Positions 15,957 through 25,793 of a stretch of 64,000 nucleotides of DNA are shown here, piece by piece (position 1 is the stretch's first letter; each line of letters opens with the position of its first letter). The DNA is from Planctomycetia bacterium (lineage in GTDB: Bacteria; Planctomycetota; Planctomycetia; Pirellulales; Thermoguttaceae). The notes under the pieces were generated by a model. The model ran no database searches. It saw nothing but the letters and a program-made list of their open reading frames with translations, and was not told the DNA's origin. Position numbers and translations under genes: made by a program. The stretch spans positions 91,183-155,182 of the forward strand of contig JAUNMR010000005.1 of assembly GCA_030537455.1 (NCBI GenBank). The letters run 5' to 3'.

Positions 15957-18119
15957 ATGTATTACCCCTGGTTGGACGTTCCGATATTAACCGCCCCGAT
16001 GGTGATTGCCATCGTTGCGCTACTGCACGTCTTTGTCTCACATTACGCGGTCGGCGGCGGTCTACTGCTGGCGTGGGAAAATAGCCGCGCGTTACGCTCT
16101 GAGAATAAGCCGTTGCGCGACTACTGGAAAAAGCACGCGAAATTCTTTATTCTTCTGACCGTACCCTACGGCGCGATTACCGGCGTCGGCATTTGGTTCA
16201 CAATCGGGCTTGCCTCGCCTCTTGCGACCGAAACGCTTATACGTACTTTCGTTTTCGGCTGGGCCGTGGAATGGTGCTTCTTCCTCTTGGAACTTGTCTC
16301 GGCCTTTGCGCTATATTACTTCTGGGATCGGTTCGGTCGTCGCGCCAGCTCTTTCGCCGGTTGGATGTACGCGCTCAGCGCTTGGATCTCACTTGTTCTC
16401 ATTACCGGTATTACGTCCTTTATGCTCAATTCCTCCGGTCTTCTTAACGACTGGGAGTCGACCGGTAGTTTCTGGGACGCCTTTTTGAACGTTCAGTTCA
16501 TTCCTCAAACCCTCGCGCGCACCGGTTGTGCGCTTACGCTCGGTACGTTCTATGTCCTGTTACACGCGTCCTTGTTTGAGAAGAATCTGGACGTTCGCGA
16601 AACTGTCACGCGTCACATGCGTTTGCCCGGCTTCCTCGGCGTCTTTCTGCTGGTCGTCGGCGTCGCCGGATGGCTATACTTCCTGCCCGCGACCGGACGC
16701 GCGACGCTCGAACGCGCCGCCGCGACCAATATTTTTGCCGGTCTCTTCGTGGGAATTATCGCCGGAATCACGCTGCTCCTGATCGTCGGACCGTGTCTGA
16801 GACCGCGCGAGACTTCCCCCGCAATGGCCCTTGCGCTCTTTATGATGGGTATTGCCGGAATTAGCGTTTCGGAATTTGTGCGCGAAGCAGTGCGCAAGCC
16901 GTATGTCGTCGATCGCGTTGTCTATGGTAATCAGCTCTATCGCACCGACGTCGCTCGCGCTCGTCAGGACGGTATGCTCTATACCGGAACCTGGACCTCC
17001 TGGGCGCTCGACGAGCTTCAAGAGGAAGAAAAATATCAAGACTTACGCATTTCCGCGGAACGCTATCTCGGGCGTGAATCGACTCATTTGCTCCCGCCAG
17101 TGAAGCCAGAACCCGCGACGGATCCGAGCGAGAAAGAACAAGTTCCCCCACCGAGCGAACCAGGCGACGCTCAGCCTCAACAGGACGCCGCCGATCTGCT
17201 CGGGCAGGGCGAATCTTCCCGCTACGTCATGCAGACCGTGGCGTATCAGCAGTACCAACTCAACAATACCACTCAAGGTCGATATCTTCCGCCAGAGACT
17301 CCGCTCTCCACTGCTGACTCGCTAAGCGCCGCGGCTAATAGCGCTACTCCCCCCGCGACTACTAACGCTTTGACGCCGACCGAGAACCAGTTCGCGCCTG
17401 TCAGTACGCCCGCGACGCCCGTGAATACCCCCGTGGAGAATCCTACGCCCGCCATTACGCCCGAAAGCTTTCCTGCCACTCAAGGCGCGCTCACCAATAC
17501 GTCCTATGCCCAACAGACCAATGACGAATTCGTCCCGAACACGCCTGTGGAAGAAACGCTCGTGCCCGGAATGACTAATAATGCATTGGTCGAGGATCTC
17601 GAAGAGTCCGATGTGCAAAACGACGTGCGTAAAACCGCCGCGGAACTCGACTTAGAAATCAACGGCCCCATTGCGCGTGGGAATGAAGATCTGCTACGCC
17701 TGGATTCTTCCGATCGCGTTAAACTCGGTCGTATGGTCTTTTTGCACCATTGCAACGGCTGTCATGCCGCTGACCACGGCTATTCCGCCGTTGCGCCGCT
17801 GCTGTCCGGTCGTACTGAGTCCTCAATTGCACGTTTTGCGCTCACGCTGAATCATTCTCATCATTACATGCCCCCGTGGTCTGGCACGGAGGTCGAAGCG
17901 GAACTACTGGCGCAGTATCTCGTTACAATTAGCCCGAACATCCCCAATAACGCTTTCCAAAAGGATAAGCCCAAGAAGGTCAAGCGTACAAAGGAGTCCA
18001 AAGACGACCAGGAGCCAGTCGATGAGGACGCCACGGTAGAGCAGGGCGAACCCGCCGACGCGAACCTGCCGCCCGACGTCGTGGAACCTGACCCGATCAG
18101 TCCCGTTGGGGCTATGTAA
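15957..18119 (+). CDS. Cytochrome bd-like membrane protein fused to a cytochrome c domain
   Basis: 720 residues; ATG preceded by AAGAGGG. About eight transmembrane helices fill residues 12-320. The first four resemble CydA, with conserved His in LLHVFVSHYAVGG, a WxxE-type helix (GWAVEWCFFLLELVSAF) and GITSFML. A long Pro/Thr/Glu-rich periplasmic linker follows (~345-560). Then comes a c-type cytochrome with Cys599-Asn-Gly-Cys602-His603 and a distal Met candidate in HYMPPW. No quinol-binding Q-loop and no CydB partner are visible. The cytochrome bd superfamily includes non-quinol branches with heme c, so electron transfer via cytochrome c to a CydA-like heme core is plausible. Whether it reduces oxygen is unknown. 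Confidence 0.75.
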   Translation: MYYPWLDVPILTAPMVIAIVALLHVFVSHYAVGGGLLLAWENSRALRSENKPLRDYWKKHAKFFILLTVPYGAITGVGIWFTIGLASPLATETLIRTFVFGWAVEWCFFLLELVSAFALYYFWDRFGRRASSFAGWMYALSAWISLVLITGITSFMLNSSGLLNDWESTGSFWDAFLNVQFIPQTLARTGCALTLGTFYVLLHASLFEKNLDVRETVTRHMRLPGFLGVFLLVVGVAGWLYFLPATGRATLERAAATNIFAGLFVGIIAGITLLLIVGPCLRPRETSPAMALALFMMGIAGISVSEFVREAVRKPYVVDRVVYGNQLYRTDVARARQDGMLYTGTWTSWALDELQEEEKYQDLRISAERYLGRESTHLLPPVKPEPATDPSEKEQVPPPSEPGDAQPQQDAADLLGQGESSRYVMQTVAYQQYQLNNTTQGRYLPPETPLSTADSLSAAANSATPPATTNALTPTENQFAPVSTPATPVNTPVENPTPAITPESFPATQGALTNTSYAQQTNDEFVPNTPVEETLVPGMTNNALVEDLEESDVQNDVRKTAAELDLEINGPIARGNEDLLRLDSSDRVKLGRMVFLHHCNGCHAADHGYSAVAPLLSGRTESSIARFALTLNHSHHYMPPWSGTEVEAELLAQYLVTISPNIPNNAFQKDKPKKVKRTKESKDDQEPVDEDATVEQGEPADANLPPDVVEPDPISPVGAM

Positions 18120-18160
18120 ACGCCTTCTAATAAAACCAGTTAAACTGTTGATTCCACAAA

Positions 18161-18206
18161 AAACCGTGCGCTATCGATTTTCTTCGGTAGCGCACGGTTG
18201 CTTTTT
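18161..18206. terminator. Bidirectional terminator between convergent genes
   Basis: ACCGTGCGCTA pairs with TAGCGCACGGT around a TTCG-containing loop, with flanking A and T runs. It serves the cytochrome fusion (plus) and overlaps the stop of the lipoprotein gene on the minus strand. Confidence 0.85.
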
Positions 18207-19623
18207 ATTCACGATTTTGGCTCGACGTAGCGATGTGCCCGATCGGTTCACGGTTCGGGTAAGACGCCAGCGCGTAGGCGTTACGGTTCGCTTCCACAAC
18301 CACGCGACAAGTCAGCGGTTCGCCGATCTTATTCCCTGTACGGTCGGTCGGGTAGATCGTTAATTTATGCGTTCCCGCGGGTAGCTCCATACTAAACGCC
18401 TGGATCTTCGCCGGTAGTAGTCCCCAGCACCTGGTATCGGCGGTTTCGATAGCCTCCCAGACCACGCCGCCAACGTCCGCGGCCAAGCTGACCCAGGAGT
18501 TTACTTGCCCGACCTCCTTAGCGGCATAAATCGTGCCCTTTTTAACGATGCGACGTATGATCGCACGCGCTAAAATCTGATCCTTGATCGCTTCGTATTG
18601 TGTGATCGCCATTTGATTAACGTCGGCAAGTGTTTCGGTGACGCCTTCCTTCTGGTCGTCGATTGTGACGGCGATCCCCTGTACGTAGGGTTCTTCTACG
18701 ACCAGCGCAGGAATCGGCACCGGCGCTAGCGTCGGCGGTACGGAATATTTATTGGTAGCGGAAAAGATTTGATCAGCGATAAGTAGCGCTAATTGCGTCG
18801 CTTCGGCATAAACCTGCTCCTTGCGTGGACCTTGTCCTACAAACGCGAGGACGTAAAGTCTTCCGTTCCCAGGCTGAGAATGCACGCCGGACTGTGCGCG
18901 CGCCAGGTCAGTCTGTGCTTGTCGGAACTGCGGACGCCATTGCGCGACCTTTTCGTAACACCTTGCCGCTTCGGCGGTTTCGACGTATGTTTCTTCCCAA
19001 ATCAGCCCCTCGATATAAGGACCCAAAGGCATACGCGGGTAGACCGCCTTGGGGTTAATCTTCTTTCCCTGATGTTTCGGGTCGTCGATTTGACCACGCT
19101 GTACGATTTCGTCCTGCTTGCTCGCGATCTGATGCGCATAGGCACGCGCGTCGGCGCCACCGTCGAAAAGATCCGCTATCGCTAGCATAGCGCGAATCAT
19201 GACCTTTTCGTAATCTTCCCCTTCATATGAGCTGAAATTATCGTCGAGCCAGTAAGACAGCGCGTCTTCGGCGCTCTTTTGGATTGCACGCGCTTCTAGT
19301 TCGTCGAATTCGTCACGCACGGCAATGAGTTCGTCTTTCGCCTGCCCAAATTCGCCCGAGGCAATATGCAGACTCGCGGCGTTCAGACGCAGGACGCTCT
19401 GTTCCGATTTCGGCGCCCCTTTGCGTCGTCGTTCCACGTCGTTTTGCGCCTTGGCGATATCGCCGTATTCGTAATAGTCGCGTCGCACGCCGTCTAAGTG
19501 CGCGGCATAACGCGACATACATCCTGTGACGCAGAGCATGAGCGCACACGCAACGAGAAGAACGAGTAGTCGCGTAGTGTACGAAAATCCTTTGTTTGGC
19601 GTTTGAAAATCGTGACAATCCAT
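18205..19623 (-). CDS. Lipoprotein of unknown function (COG3014-like)
   Basis: 472 residues. The N-terminal signal (TTRLLVLLVACALMLCVTGC) ends in a lipobox with Cys36. The first half is helical and TPR-like (SEQSVLRLNAASLHIASGEF, then AARCYEKVAQWRPQFRQAQ). The second half has the pattern of the COG3014-type lipoproteins: a RLYVLAFVGQGPRKEQV segment, proline-rich PTLAPVPIPALVVEEP, a helical AITQYEAIKDQILARAIIRRIVKK segment and a C-terminal beta domain (LPAGTHKLTIYPTD). That assignment is from memory of the family's appearance and is uncertain. No catalytic motif is seen. The ribosome site is weak. Confidence 0.6.
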   Translation of the reverse strand: MDCHDFQTPNKGFSYTTRLLVLLVACALMLCVTGCMSRYAAHLDGVRRDYYEYGDIAKAQNDVERRRKGAPKSEQSVLRLNAASLHIASGEFGQAKDELIAVRDEFDELEARAIQKSAEDALSYWLDDNFSSYEGEDYEKVMIRAMLAIADLFDGGADARAYAHQIASKQDEIVQRGQIDDPKHQGKKINPKAVYPRMPLGPYIEGLIWEETYVETAEAARCYEKVAQWRPQFRQAQTDLARAQSGVHSQPGNGRLYVLAFVGQGPRKEQVYAEATQLALLIADQIFSATNKYSVPPTLAPVPIPALVVEEPYVQGIAVTIDDQKEGVTETLADVNQMAITQYEAIKDQILARAIIRRIVKKGTIYAAKEVGQVNSWVSLAADVGGVVWEAIETADTRCWGLLPAKIQAFSMELPAGTHKLTIYPTDRTGNKIGEPLTCRVVVEANRNAYALASYPNREPIGHIATSSQNRE

Positions 19624-19743
19624 TTTACGACACGCCCTTTGGCTTAACTATCGGCACGCGCGCGTCTCTTCCACGAAACGCCGTCCACCGCGCGCCATAC
19701 CAGTCTCGTGGAGAATAACAAATTCAGCGCGTAACGTCAAGCG

Positions 19744-20961
19744 TTATTGCGCCTGGTTTGGTTTGTCGCGCTCGGCGTCCAGTAGGTCATATTGTTCCAA
19801 GTCGCGCCATTTCAATCTCAAAAAACGCGGTCGATATTCCTCTGGTCGGTTCGCCATCCCCCCTAGACGATTCACGTTATAACTGAGAATTACTTCCTCA
19901 TCGTTGCTAAGCGCCGGGTGCGCCTTGGCGTTATAGCATTTCACTCCACGAATATCCTTCGGCTCAGGCGCGCGATAGAGAACCAGCTCTTTTCCAAAAG
20001 GTCCTAGCGGGGACTGACCCACGCGCATGGCGACCTTCTCTGAAATCGTCCCGGGAGTATAGACGAGCGCCCAATGGTTCGCGTAACGTCCCGTCGGAAT
20101 GCGCGAGATCGAAAACTCCGTGGAGACGTTGCGCACAAGCGTCGCCTCAGGACGGAGCGTCGCCTCGATCTGCTTTACCCAGCGTCGACCGTTGTAAAAG
20201 CGCCATGTTTCATAGTCGGTCAATGTGTCGCGCGGCGCTCTCGCAACGACTAAATCCTTGCGACTTCCCTCGTTGAGTCGGTCGACGTAACCGTAGATAT
20301 AAATGTAATTTCCGTCGGCGTCGTCACAAATCGCCGCGCCAAAAACAACCTGCTCCTGCCGCGTGCGATGGGACAGACGTACGTCCTGCCGCGTTGTTAT
20401 CCTCGTAAAGTCGGGTAGACCGTCCTTGTCCAACGCGACCTGTACCGCGTCGATCCTCGTCGGCTTCCAGGCTTTTCCGACCAAAATGGCAGTGAACCAG
20501 ATTTCTTCGCCGTATCGTACGGCGTCCTGGAGCCAATAGCGGTAGGGTATGAGATTGTAACGCTGTGCGTCGTTTGTCGTCTCGCGCGGCTCCTCGGTCT
20601 TATAGAAGAACCTCATATTATCCCGCGCTGGAACGTCGCCACTGAGTAGCGCGAAAGAATGGTTCGTCATTTCGCGCTCGGCGTATTCCCGACCGTTCTG
20701 GCGTGTGGAGCCGAAAAAAGTATCGCTAAATAGAAAGAGAATCGCGTTAGCGTCAGTTGGCGCTTTTCCGTGTCGTGCGCGCTTGGCGTCGTAGGCGAGG
20801 TCGACGGTGTAGATTCCGTCGGCGCCTAACCACCCCTCGGTCTGCGTGAGCAAGTCGTTCCAGTCTTGCGCCGGCTCCTGCGCGTTTGAAATCGTTATGA
20901 GAACGCTAGTCGCTAGACTAATCGTCGTCAGGCACAGAATTTGCGTCAGAGTTTTTTTCAT
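19744..20961 (-). CDS. Secreted beta-propeller-like protein (DUF5005/DUF4185-like)
   Basis: 405 residues from the ATG at 20961; a GTG eight codons earlier would blunt the signal peptide. Residues 1-28 are a Sec signal (MKKTLTQIL..., ISNAQ cleavage). The mature protein starts with WLGADGIYTVDL and FLFSDTFFG, which resemble the first blade of DUF5005/DUF4185 five-bladed propellers. Later blades carry IWFTAILVG, DDADGNYIYIYGYVDR and NHWALVYTPG. Such proteins are related to glycoside hydrolase-like propellers and often act on or bind glycans outside the cell. No catalytic residue can be assigned. It lies 35 bases downstream of glgX on the same strand. Confidence 0.5.
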   Translation of the reverse strand: MKKTLTQILCLTTISLATSVLITISNAQEPAQDWNDLLTQTEGWLGADGIYTVDLAYDAKRARHGKAPTDANAILFLFSDTFFGSTRQNGREYAEREMTNHSFALLSGDVPARDNMRFFYKTEEPRETTNDAQRYNLIPYRYWLQDAVRYGEEIWFTAILVGKAWKPTRIDAVQVALDKDGLPDFTRITTRQDVRLSHRTRQEQVVFGAAICDDADGNYIYIYGYVDRLNEGSRKDLVVARAPRDTLTDYETWRFYNGRRWVKQIEATLRPEATLVRNVSTEFSISRIPTGRYANHWALVYTPGTISEKVAMRVGQSPLGPFGKELVLYRAPEPKDIRGVKCYNAKAHPALSNDEEVILSYNVNRLGGMANRPEEYRPRFLRLKWRDLEQYDLLDAERDKPNQAQ

Positions 20962-20996
20962 CGCGAAACGACTTTCTCCCGCCACTGTTGCAGGCG

Positions 20997-23180
20997 TTAG
21001 GACGCTTTATACATTTTCTCGGCAATGAACGTTACTAGCGAACGTTCTGGCACGACAAACGTCTTGTTCGTGTCGACCAGCGGTCCATTGTATTCCGGGT
21101 AGACGTCGTACGGCGGTTCCGCGCTGGTATTGACAAAGACGCGCCATTTTAAGTTAAAGCTCTTTGCAAGCGCCGGAAAATAAAAGGGTTCTGCATTACA
21201 CGAGGAGTTACACATGACCATGATATGATACTTCGATTCCGGCGCGACCTCCTGTAAGGCGTCGAATGGAAAGCGTGGCGACGTCATTTTGACGTATCGC
21301 TGTAGTTCCTGTAAGAACCCCTCGTCCTTGAGCGGATCGAGAGCTGCGATTAGACACGCGAGGGTTCGCGCGTTGGAGGCTTGCCAGTCGACGTAACCGC
21401 CGTTCTGATTAAACCATGCCACGTCGGGCAATGCGCCAGGTTCCTGAGGCTGACCGGTAAAGAAGGATCGACGACGCAACCCCGCCTCCTGACGACGGAA
21501 TCGCGTTAGCGCCGCGACGAAACGCTTTAGCGAGCTGTTCTTCTCCACCAGTGACCAGTCGAACCATGAAATCGGCGCGTCTTGACAGTATGCGTTGTTA
21601 TTACCGTTCTGCGTGCGTTTGACTTCGTCGCCCGCCACGAGCATTGGCACGCCTTGACTCAATAGTAGGGTCGCGAGGAAGTTTCGGATCTGTCGATCTC
21701 GCAATCGCGTCACGCGCGGGTCGTTTGTCGTTCCCTCTACGCCGAAGTTATAGCTATTGTTATTGCTTTCGCCGTCACGATTGTCTTCGCCGTTGGCATA
21801 GTTGTGCTTGCAATTGTACGACACCAGGTCGTTGAGCGTAAAGCCGTCGTGTGCCGTGACAAAGTTTATACTGCACGACGGTCGACGACTGCGCTTCTGA
21901 TACAGGTCGCTTGAACCGCTGAATCTTGTGGCAAAGGCTCCGAGTGTTCCGCTGTCTCCGCGCCAGTATCGTCGTATATCGTCACGGAAACGTCCGTTCC
22001 ACTCCGCCCAACGCGCCGAGCCAAATTCACCGACCTGATAAGCGCCGCCGGCGTCCCACGCCTCGGCTATGATCTTGACGTCGGATAGTAAGGGATCGTC
22101 GGAGATTAGCTCGATAATCGGCGCGTTCCAAGTGAGCGCGCCGGTACGATCGCGACTGAGAATCGACGCCAGGTCGAAGCGAAAACCGTCGATGTGATAG
22201 TTATAAGCCCAGGATCTAAGGCAATTAAAGATTAATTCACGCATCCACGGATGATTGCCGTTGACCGTATTGCCACAACCACTGTAGTTAAAGTAGCGAC
22301 CCTGTTGGTCTAGCATGTAATAGTTTCGATTTTCAAATCCTTTGAATGAAAAAATTTCGCCGCGTTCGTTCCCTTCGGCGGTGTGATTAAAGACGACGTC
22401 CAAAAAGACTTCCAATCCGGCGCAGTGGAATGCGCGCACCATCTCTTTGAATTCATAGGTCTGCGCGCCCGGCTCCTCGTTCCAGGCGTAACCTCGGTGG
22501 GGCGCAAAGAACGCGATCGGGTCGTACCCCCAGTAGTTCTGCCTTTGCGCGCGCGTGCCGTCCGGATTATTGCGCGGAAACTCGTGAACCGGCATAAGTT
22601 CAATCGCCGTAACGCCCAACGACTGCAGATATGGAATCTTTTCAATTAGTCCCAGGTACGAACCCGGCTTAGACACTCCGCTCGAGGGCGAGTTCGTAAA
22701 GCCACGTACGTGTGCCTCGTAGATGATCTCGTCCGCTAAGTGACGCTGAATGCGCGGTTCATTTCCCCAGTCGAAACGTTCGTCGACGACAACGCATTTC
22801 GGCGGTAGGCACACGCCGTCCTTCTTCGGTAAAAAATCGCCAGCGAGCGCGCGTGCGTATGGGTCGATCAAACGCGCGCGACTATCAAAGGAATCGCCCG
22901 GCACGCTTGTCCACGGACCGTCCACCTGAAAGTGATAAAGCGCGCCAGCTTGTAGGTTAGGCACAAAAAGCGACCATACGTCGCCTATACGGTTGCGCTC
23001 GGGATCCAGCGGCAAAACCAGGGACGGCTCTGCGTCCTCCACGTCGTCATAAAGCAATAGTCGCGCGCCAGTCGCGGAGCGACTCACAAACGAGAAACGT
23101 ACTCCGTCCTCCTGCAAAACTGCGCCGTAAGGCAATTGATACTGCGTGCTGGGAAGTTCGCCTGAGGTAACCGTTCTCAA
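20997..23180 (-). CDS. glgX: Glycogen debranching enzyme, isoamylase type
   Basis: 727 residues from a TTG start with GAGGAG upstream. An N-terminal CBM48-like beta domain (~1-130) is followed by a GH13 barrel. GH13 regions visible: DVVFNHTAEG, GFRFDLASIL (nucleophile Asp), IIAEAWDAGG (acid/base Glu) and FVTAHDGFTLNDLV (transition-state Asp). GlgX-typical NYANGEDNRDGE and the C-terminal beta domain are present. It hydrolyses alpha-1,6 branches of glycogen limit dextrins in the cytoplasm. malQ at 50.6 kb is a likely partner in the same pathway but is not linked. Confidence 0.93.
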   Translation of the reverse strand: MRTVTSGELPSTQYQLPYGAVLQEDGVRFSFVSRSATGARLLLYDDVEDAEPSLVLPLDPERNRIGDVWSLFVPNLQAGALYHFQVDGPWTSVPGDSFDSRARLIDPYARALAGDFLPKKDGVCLPPKCVVVDERFDWGNEPRIQRHLADEIIYEAHVRGFTNSPSSGVSKPGSYLGLIEKIPYLQSLGVTAIELMPVHEFPRNNPDGTRAQRQNYWGYDPIAFFAPHRGYAWNEEPGAQTYEFKEMVRAFHCAGLEVFLDVVFNHTAEGNERGEIFSFKGFENRNYYMLDQQGRYFNYSGCGNTVNGNHPWMRELIFNCLRSWAYNYHIDGFRFDLASILSRDRTGALTWNAPIIELISDDPLLSDVKIIAEAWDAGGAYQVGEFGSARWAEWNGRFRDDIRRYWRGDSGTLGAFATRFSGSSDLYQKRSRRPSCSINFVTAHDGFTLNDLVSYNCKHNYANGEDNRDGESNNNSYNFGVEGTTNDPRVTRLRDRQIRNFLATLLLSQGVPMLVAGDEVKRTQNGNNNAYCQDAPISWFDWSLVEKNSSLKRFVAALTRFRRQEAGLRRRSFFTGQPQEPGALPDVAWFNQNGGYVDWQASNARTLACLIAALDPLKDEGFLQELQRYVKMTSPRFPFDALQEVAPESKYHIMVMCNSSCNAEPFYFPALAKSFNLKWRVFVNTSAEPPYDVYPEYNGPLVDTNKTFVVPERSLVTFIAEKMYKAS

Positions 23181-23227
23181 TTCCTACTCCTCTATTGCTT
23201 CAAGACGACTAACCACGCGCGCTATGC

Positions 23228-23262
23228 TTGAAACGATGCGCGCTTAACGCTACAATAGCGTT
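23228..23262 (+). promoter_or_regulatory. Promoter with overlapping palindromic operator candidate
   Basis: TTGAAA (23228-23233), a 17-base spacer and TACAAT (23251-23256) form a good sigma-70 promoter for the DUF6057-like gene. The -10 element sits inside the inverted repeat AACGCTA-CAA-TAGCGTT (23246-23262), which could be a repressor site. Confidence 0.6.
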
Positions 23263-23406
23263 AGTGTGGCGCGACGTCGCACGGCAGAACGACCAGCCAA
23301 CGCGCCGCCTACACTATAGTTATACAACATATAGAGAATTTGTAAGGTTCAGTTGGCTCTTTTTTGACGTTTTTATAGACGTTGCGAGCGCTTAGGAGTT
23401 GAACGT

Positions 23407-25707
23407 ATGCTAGAGACGACGTCCTTAGCTTTGCCGCGTTCGCGTGTGAACGCTTCGTTATCCGTCTACGCCTGGACGTCGTTGGCGTTTTTTTTCGTCC
23501 TGTGCTACTTCTGGGGCGTTCGCTATGGCGACTATCTCTATGCCTTGCAAGAGAATAGCGTCTTTCTTTATACACGTGAATACCTCGCGCGTTGGCTACA
23601 GACTCCCGACGGAGCGCTCAGTTACGCGACCTCCTTTCTGTTGCAGTTCGCGTACTACCCCCTTCTTGGCGGCGTAATCCTCGCGGCGCTTGGCGTCACG
23701 GTACAACTTATCCTCGCCAGACTCTTGCCAATGCGCGGCGTAAAATACCTGCTAACCTTTTTGCCAAGTTGTTTTTATCCCGTCTCGACAACCTGGCCAA
23801 GTTACTATGTCTTTTTGCCATATAACCTTCCGGTTACCTTCGGCGGTCAACTCGCGCTCCTGATTTGCCTACTGCTGTTTATGCCGTGGCGCCGCGTCAA
23901 TAAGGCGCGCGTGCGTATGCCCCTGGCTCTCTTGGCGATTGCCGCGCTCTATCCGCTTGCAGGCTTTTGGTCGGTGTTTTTCGGCGTTCTGTGTGCGCTG
24001 GAAGAACTGACGCGTAGTCAAGACGTTACAACCAGCGCCAAACGCAACGCTCGCGTTGTGCGCGCTGCGACACTACTAATCGCCGCGTTTGTATTGCCGT
24101 ATCTTTATTTTTACGCTGTCTACTTTCAACGTATGCTGGTCAGAAACGTTCTGCTTCAAGGACTCATCGAAGACGTTCGGTACGACAAAGACGTAACGAC
24201 CTCCTTTTTCACCTATGGCTTCGCAGCGCTTTCGCCTCTGTTTGTTTGGCTCGGCTATCTAGCGTGTCGAGTCAGGGCGCTTCGCGTCCCCTCAGACGAC
24301 GCTAAGTCGCTCACTCGCGCGCAGCGTAAACGCCTTAAGGCGCTTGAAGAAAAGACTTTGCGCGTGGAGAAACGCGCTCGCTCGTCCAAGCGTAAGTCGG
24401 ATAAAAACGAGCGTGCTAAAGACCAGACTCCAGCGGTCGAGCCGACTGATAATCCCGAGGCGCTGGCGACGCAACAGTCACGCGTTCAGGCGCGACTACT
24501 CTGGGAACTGTGGGTCGTGCTTATGGCGTGCATGTTTCTTCTGGCCTATCATTCGCGTACGTTCTTTGACGTCTTTAAGAGCGCGCGCGCGTTGATTCGC
24601 GCCGATTGGCAGACGATCATCGAGGTCGACCAAAAGAATCCTTTTCCTCACGAAGCGCTCGTCGGTCTGCGCAATTTGGCGCTTTATGAAACCGGCGAAT
24701 TATCGCAACGCGCATTTGAACGCCCCATTGGCGGTCTGTCCGCGGTAGCGGTGACCCAGCGTGACAACGAACGCGCTCGTCAGGGCAATGGCTACTACAA
24801 GCTGAAAATGGCGCTACATCGTATGCGTCGCACCGCCGAACTGAACGCGAACTTCGCGCTGGTCGAATTGCAGTACTGCTACTGGGGTCAAACGAATATC
24901 GGCGCGCGCGTGGCGATGAATAATCTCATTGGGGTCGACGACCGCGCCGTCTCTTTCTTTAAGACGCTCGCTTTCGCCGCAATGATTAACGGCGAGGAGC
25001 GTCTTGCGCGTCGCTATTTGTACACGCTGGAGCAGACGCTCTTTCACCGCCATTGGGCGCGCGTCGCGCTTGCGTATCTGGATTCGCCCGGCTTCTACGA
25101 CGACGTGAGAGACTGGCGCTCTGACGCACAGTACCAGGCTATAGTGGACGCGCAGCGCGCACGCGCTCAGTTTGCGTCCTCTCTCGCGGAGGCGGCGCAA
25201 CGTTACCGCGTCTGCCCCGAGGAGGTGGAGCGCCTCAAGAGCCTAATTGACAATGCGCGTTTACTTCGTCCGCCGGTGGATCGCGCGCTTACCCCCGCGA
25301 TTCCCACGCTCGCCTATATTACCGGGCTATTTAACTTCGAGGAATACGACCAGGCAAATGAGCAACGTCAGGAGCTCATTCTCCTCTCCGCGCTTTTCCA
25401 GAAGAAGGGCGAAGACTTTATGGCGCATGCGGACGATTACTTTGCGCGCTTTAAGCCCGGCGAGGCGCCCAAAGCGCTGGAACAAGGTTACGCCACCCTG
25501 CGATATATCGCCGATAAAAAGACCTGGGATAAAGGCTCTTATCAGTTCTCCGACGCCACGCGTCAAGGTATGGCAGACTTTATAGAATTCGCCGACTACG
25601 TGGGCACGCACGCCTCAGCTCCCGAGGCGCAAGCCTATGTTCGCGAAAACTTTAGCGGTCAATACTGGGGCTATTTGTGCGACGACTCCGTCTTCGACTA
25701 CTATTGA
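23407..25707 (+). CDS. DUF6057-like polytopic membrane protein with helical-repeat domain
   Basis: 766 residues; ATG preceded by AGGAG. The first ~280 residues carry about seven to eight hydrophobic helices (ACVT-free core such as FFFVLCYFWGV and YYPLLGGVILAALGVTVQLIL). A charged Lys/Arg/Glu-rich loop follows (~300-355), then one more membrane helix (LWELWVVLMACMFLLAYHS). The C-terminal ~380 residues are helical-repeat-like (NPFPHEALVGLRNLALYETG, ALVELQYCYWGQTNIG). This layout matches DUF6057 proteins known from Bacteroidota. Function is unknown. It is followed 86 bases later by a PD40/c-heme protein, and the two probably work together at the membrane. Confidence 0.65.
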   Translation: MLETTSLALPRSRVNASLSVYAWTSLAFFFVLCYFWGVRYGDYLYALQENSVFLYTREYLARWLQTPDGALSYATSFLLQFAYYPLLGGVILAALGVTVQLILARLLPMRGVKYLLTFLPSCFYPVSTTWPSYYVFLPYNLPVTFGGQLALLICLLLFMPWRRVNKARVRMPLALLAIAALYPLAGFWSVFFGVLCALEELTRSQDVTTSAKRNARVVRAATLLIAAFVLPYLYFYAVYFQRMLVRNVLLQGLIEDVRYDKDVTTSFFTYGFAALSPLFVWLGYLACRVRALRVPSDDAKSLTRAQRKRLKALEEKTLRVEKRARSSKRKSDKNERAKDQTPAVEPTDNPEALATQQSRVQARLLWELWVVLMACMFLLAYHSRTFFDVFKSARALIRADWQTIIEVDQKNPFPHEALVGLRNLALYETGELSQRAFERPIGGLSAVAVTQRDNERARQGNGYYKLKMALHRMRRTAELNANFALVELQYCYWGQTNIGARVAMNNLIGVDDRAVSFFKTLAFAAMINGEERLARRYLYTLEQTLFHRHWARVALAYLDSPGFYDDVRDWRSDAQYQAIVDAQRARAQFASSLAEAAQRYRVCPEEVERLKSLIDNARLLRPPVDRALTPAIPTLAYITGLFNFEEYDQANEQRQELILLSALFQKKGEDFMAHADDYFARFKPGEAPKALEQGYATLRYIADKKTWDKGSYQFSDATRQGMADFIEFADYVGTHASAPEAQAYVRENFSGQYWGYLCDDSVFDYY

Positions 25708-25793
25708 TCCTCAGGCTGGCGCTCGTACTATGTGACGCCCACGCCGTGCTTTACGCCAACGCGACTGAATAATTATAAATAGCTACCGATATC

